This document shows, piece after piece, positions 63,986 through 64,000 of a stretch of DNA of 64,000 nt. The position numbers and the translations under genes are program-made. Origin of the DNA: Babylonia areolata (Eukaryota > Mollusca > Gastropoda > Neogastropoda > Buccinidae); assembly GCF_041734735.1 (NCBI RefSeq), contig NC_134883.1, positions 5,276,200 through 5,340,199 of the forward strand. The letters are read 5' to 3'. The first letter of the stretch is position 1. Each line of letters begins with the position of its first letter. The notes beneath the pieces were generated by a model that was not told where the DNA came from, made no database searches, and saw only the letters and a program-made list of their open reading frames with translations.

Positions 63986-64000
63986 CTGAGGGAAACGAAA

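Larger units (their letters stand above)
61448..63922 (-). other. Intron 1 of the window
   Basis: Contains SINE B copy 2 (62381-62739), an inverted tRNA-like element (62742-62914) and a relic of repeat E (63060-63250). Plus-strand frames at 63274-63845 are not supported as genes. Confidence 0.6.

Overview
The window looks like nuclear DNA of a gastropod mollusc, with a caenogastropod close to Littorina as the best guess. The reasons are an intron-rich gene, dense microsatellites, several tRNA-derived SINE families of a type I associate with caenogastropods, and many TTAA-flanked piggyBac-like relics. The taxon is inferred from repeat recognition; no search was run.

Almost everything belongs to one protein-coding gene on the minus strand that is open at both window edges. 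I could join 27 exons, from 63985 down to base 1, with every splice phase matching and no in-frame stop. Together they give about 4,950 codons (4,956 if the longer form of exon 24 is used), with no start or stop codon in view. The 5' exons (63985-44057) encode a DUF3715 pseudo-PARP fold followed by a SPOC-like domain. That is the domain order of TASOR/TASOR2 (FAM208A/B), the scaffold of the HUSH silencing complex. The rest is a very long low-complexity nuclear-type tail with four large exons: 1.46 kb (35714-37177, with RNA polymerase II CTD-like YSPISP motifs), 0.92 kb (28908-29823), 6.04 kb (15712-21755, ending in an RS-like basic stretch) and 1.77 kb (6108-7881). A final exon of at least 2.18 kb (1-2177) carries a degenerate seven-residue repeat. 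Human TASOR and TASOR2 are about 1,670 and 2,430 residues by recollection, so this protein is far larger.

The introns hold the repeats. They include three copies of a tRNA-headed SINE with two different 3' tails (3893, 24217, 30380), two copies of a second SINE (47171, 62381) and several other shared repeats. There is one young-looking 5'-truncated LINE encoding an intact RNase H (59331-60226, 13-bp target-site duplications) and about six piggyBac-like elements or MITEs. A 59-bp minisatellite lies at 49029-49775, and many GT/GA/AT arrays are scattered throughout. Most retroelements lie antisense to the host gene. A short fossil of a tyrosine-recombinase retroelement lies near 38.1 kb.

No second host gene, rRNA, functional tRNA, CRISPR or operon-like structure was found. 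Several plus-strand open frames are shadows of the coding exons.
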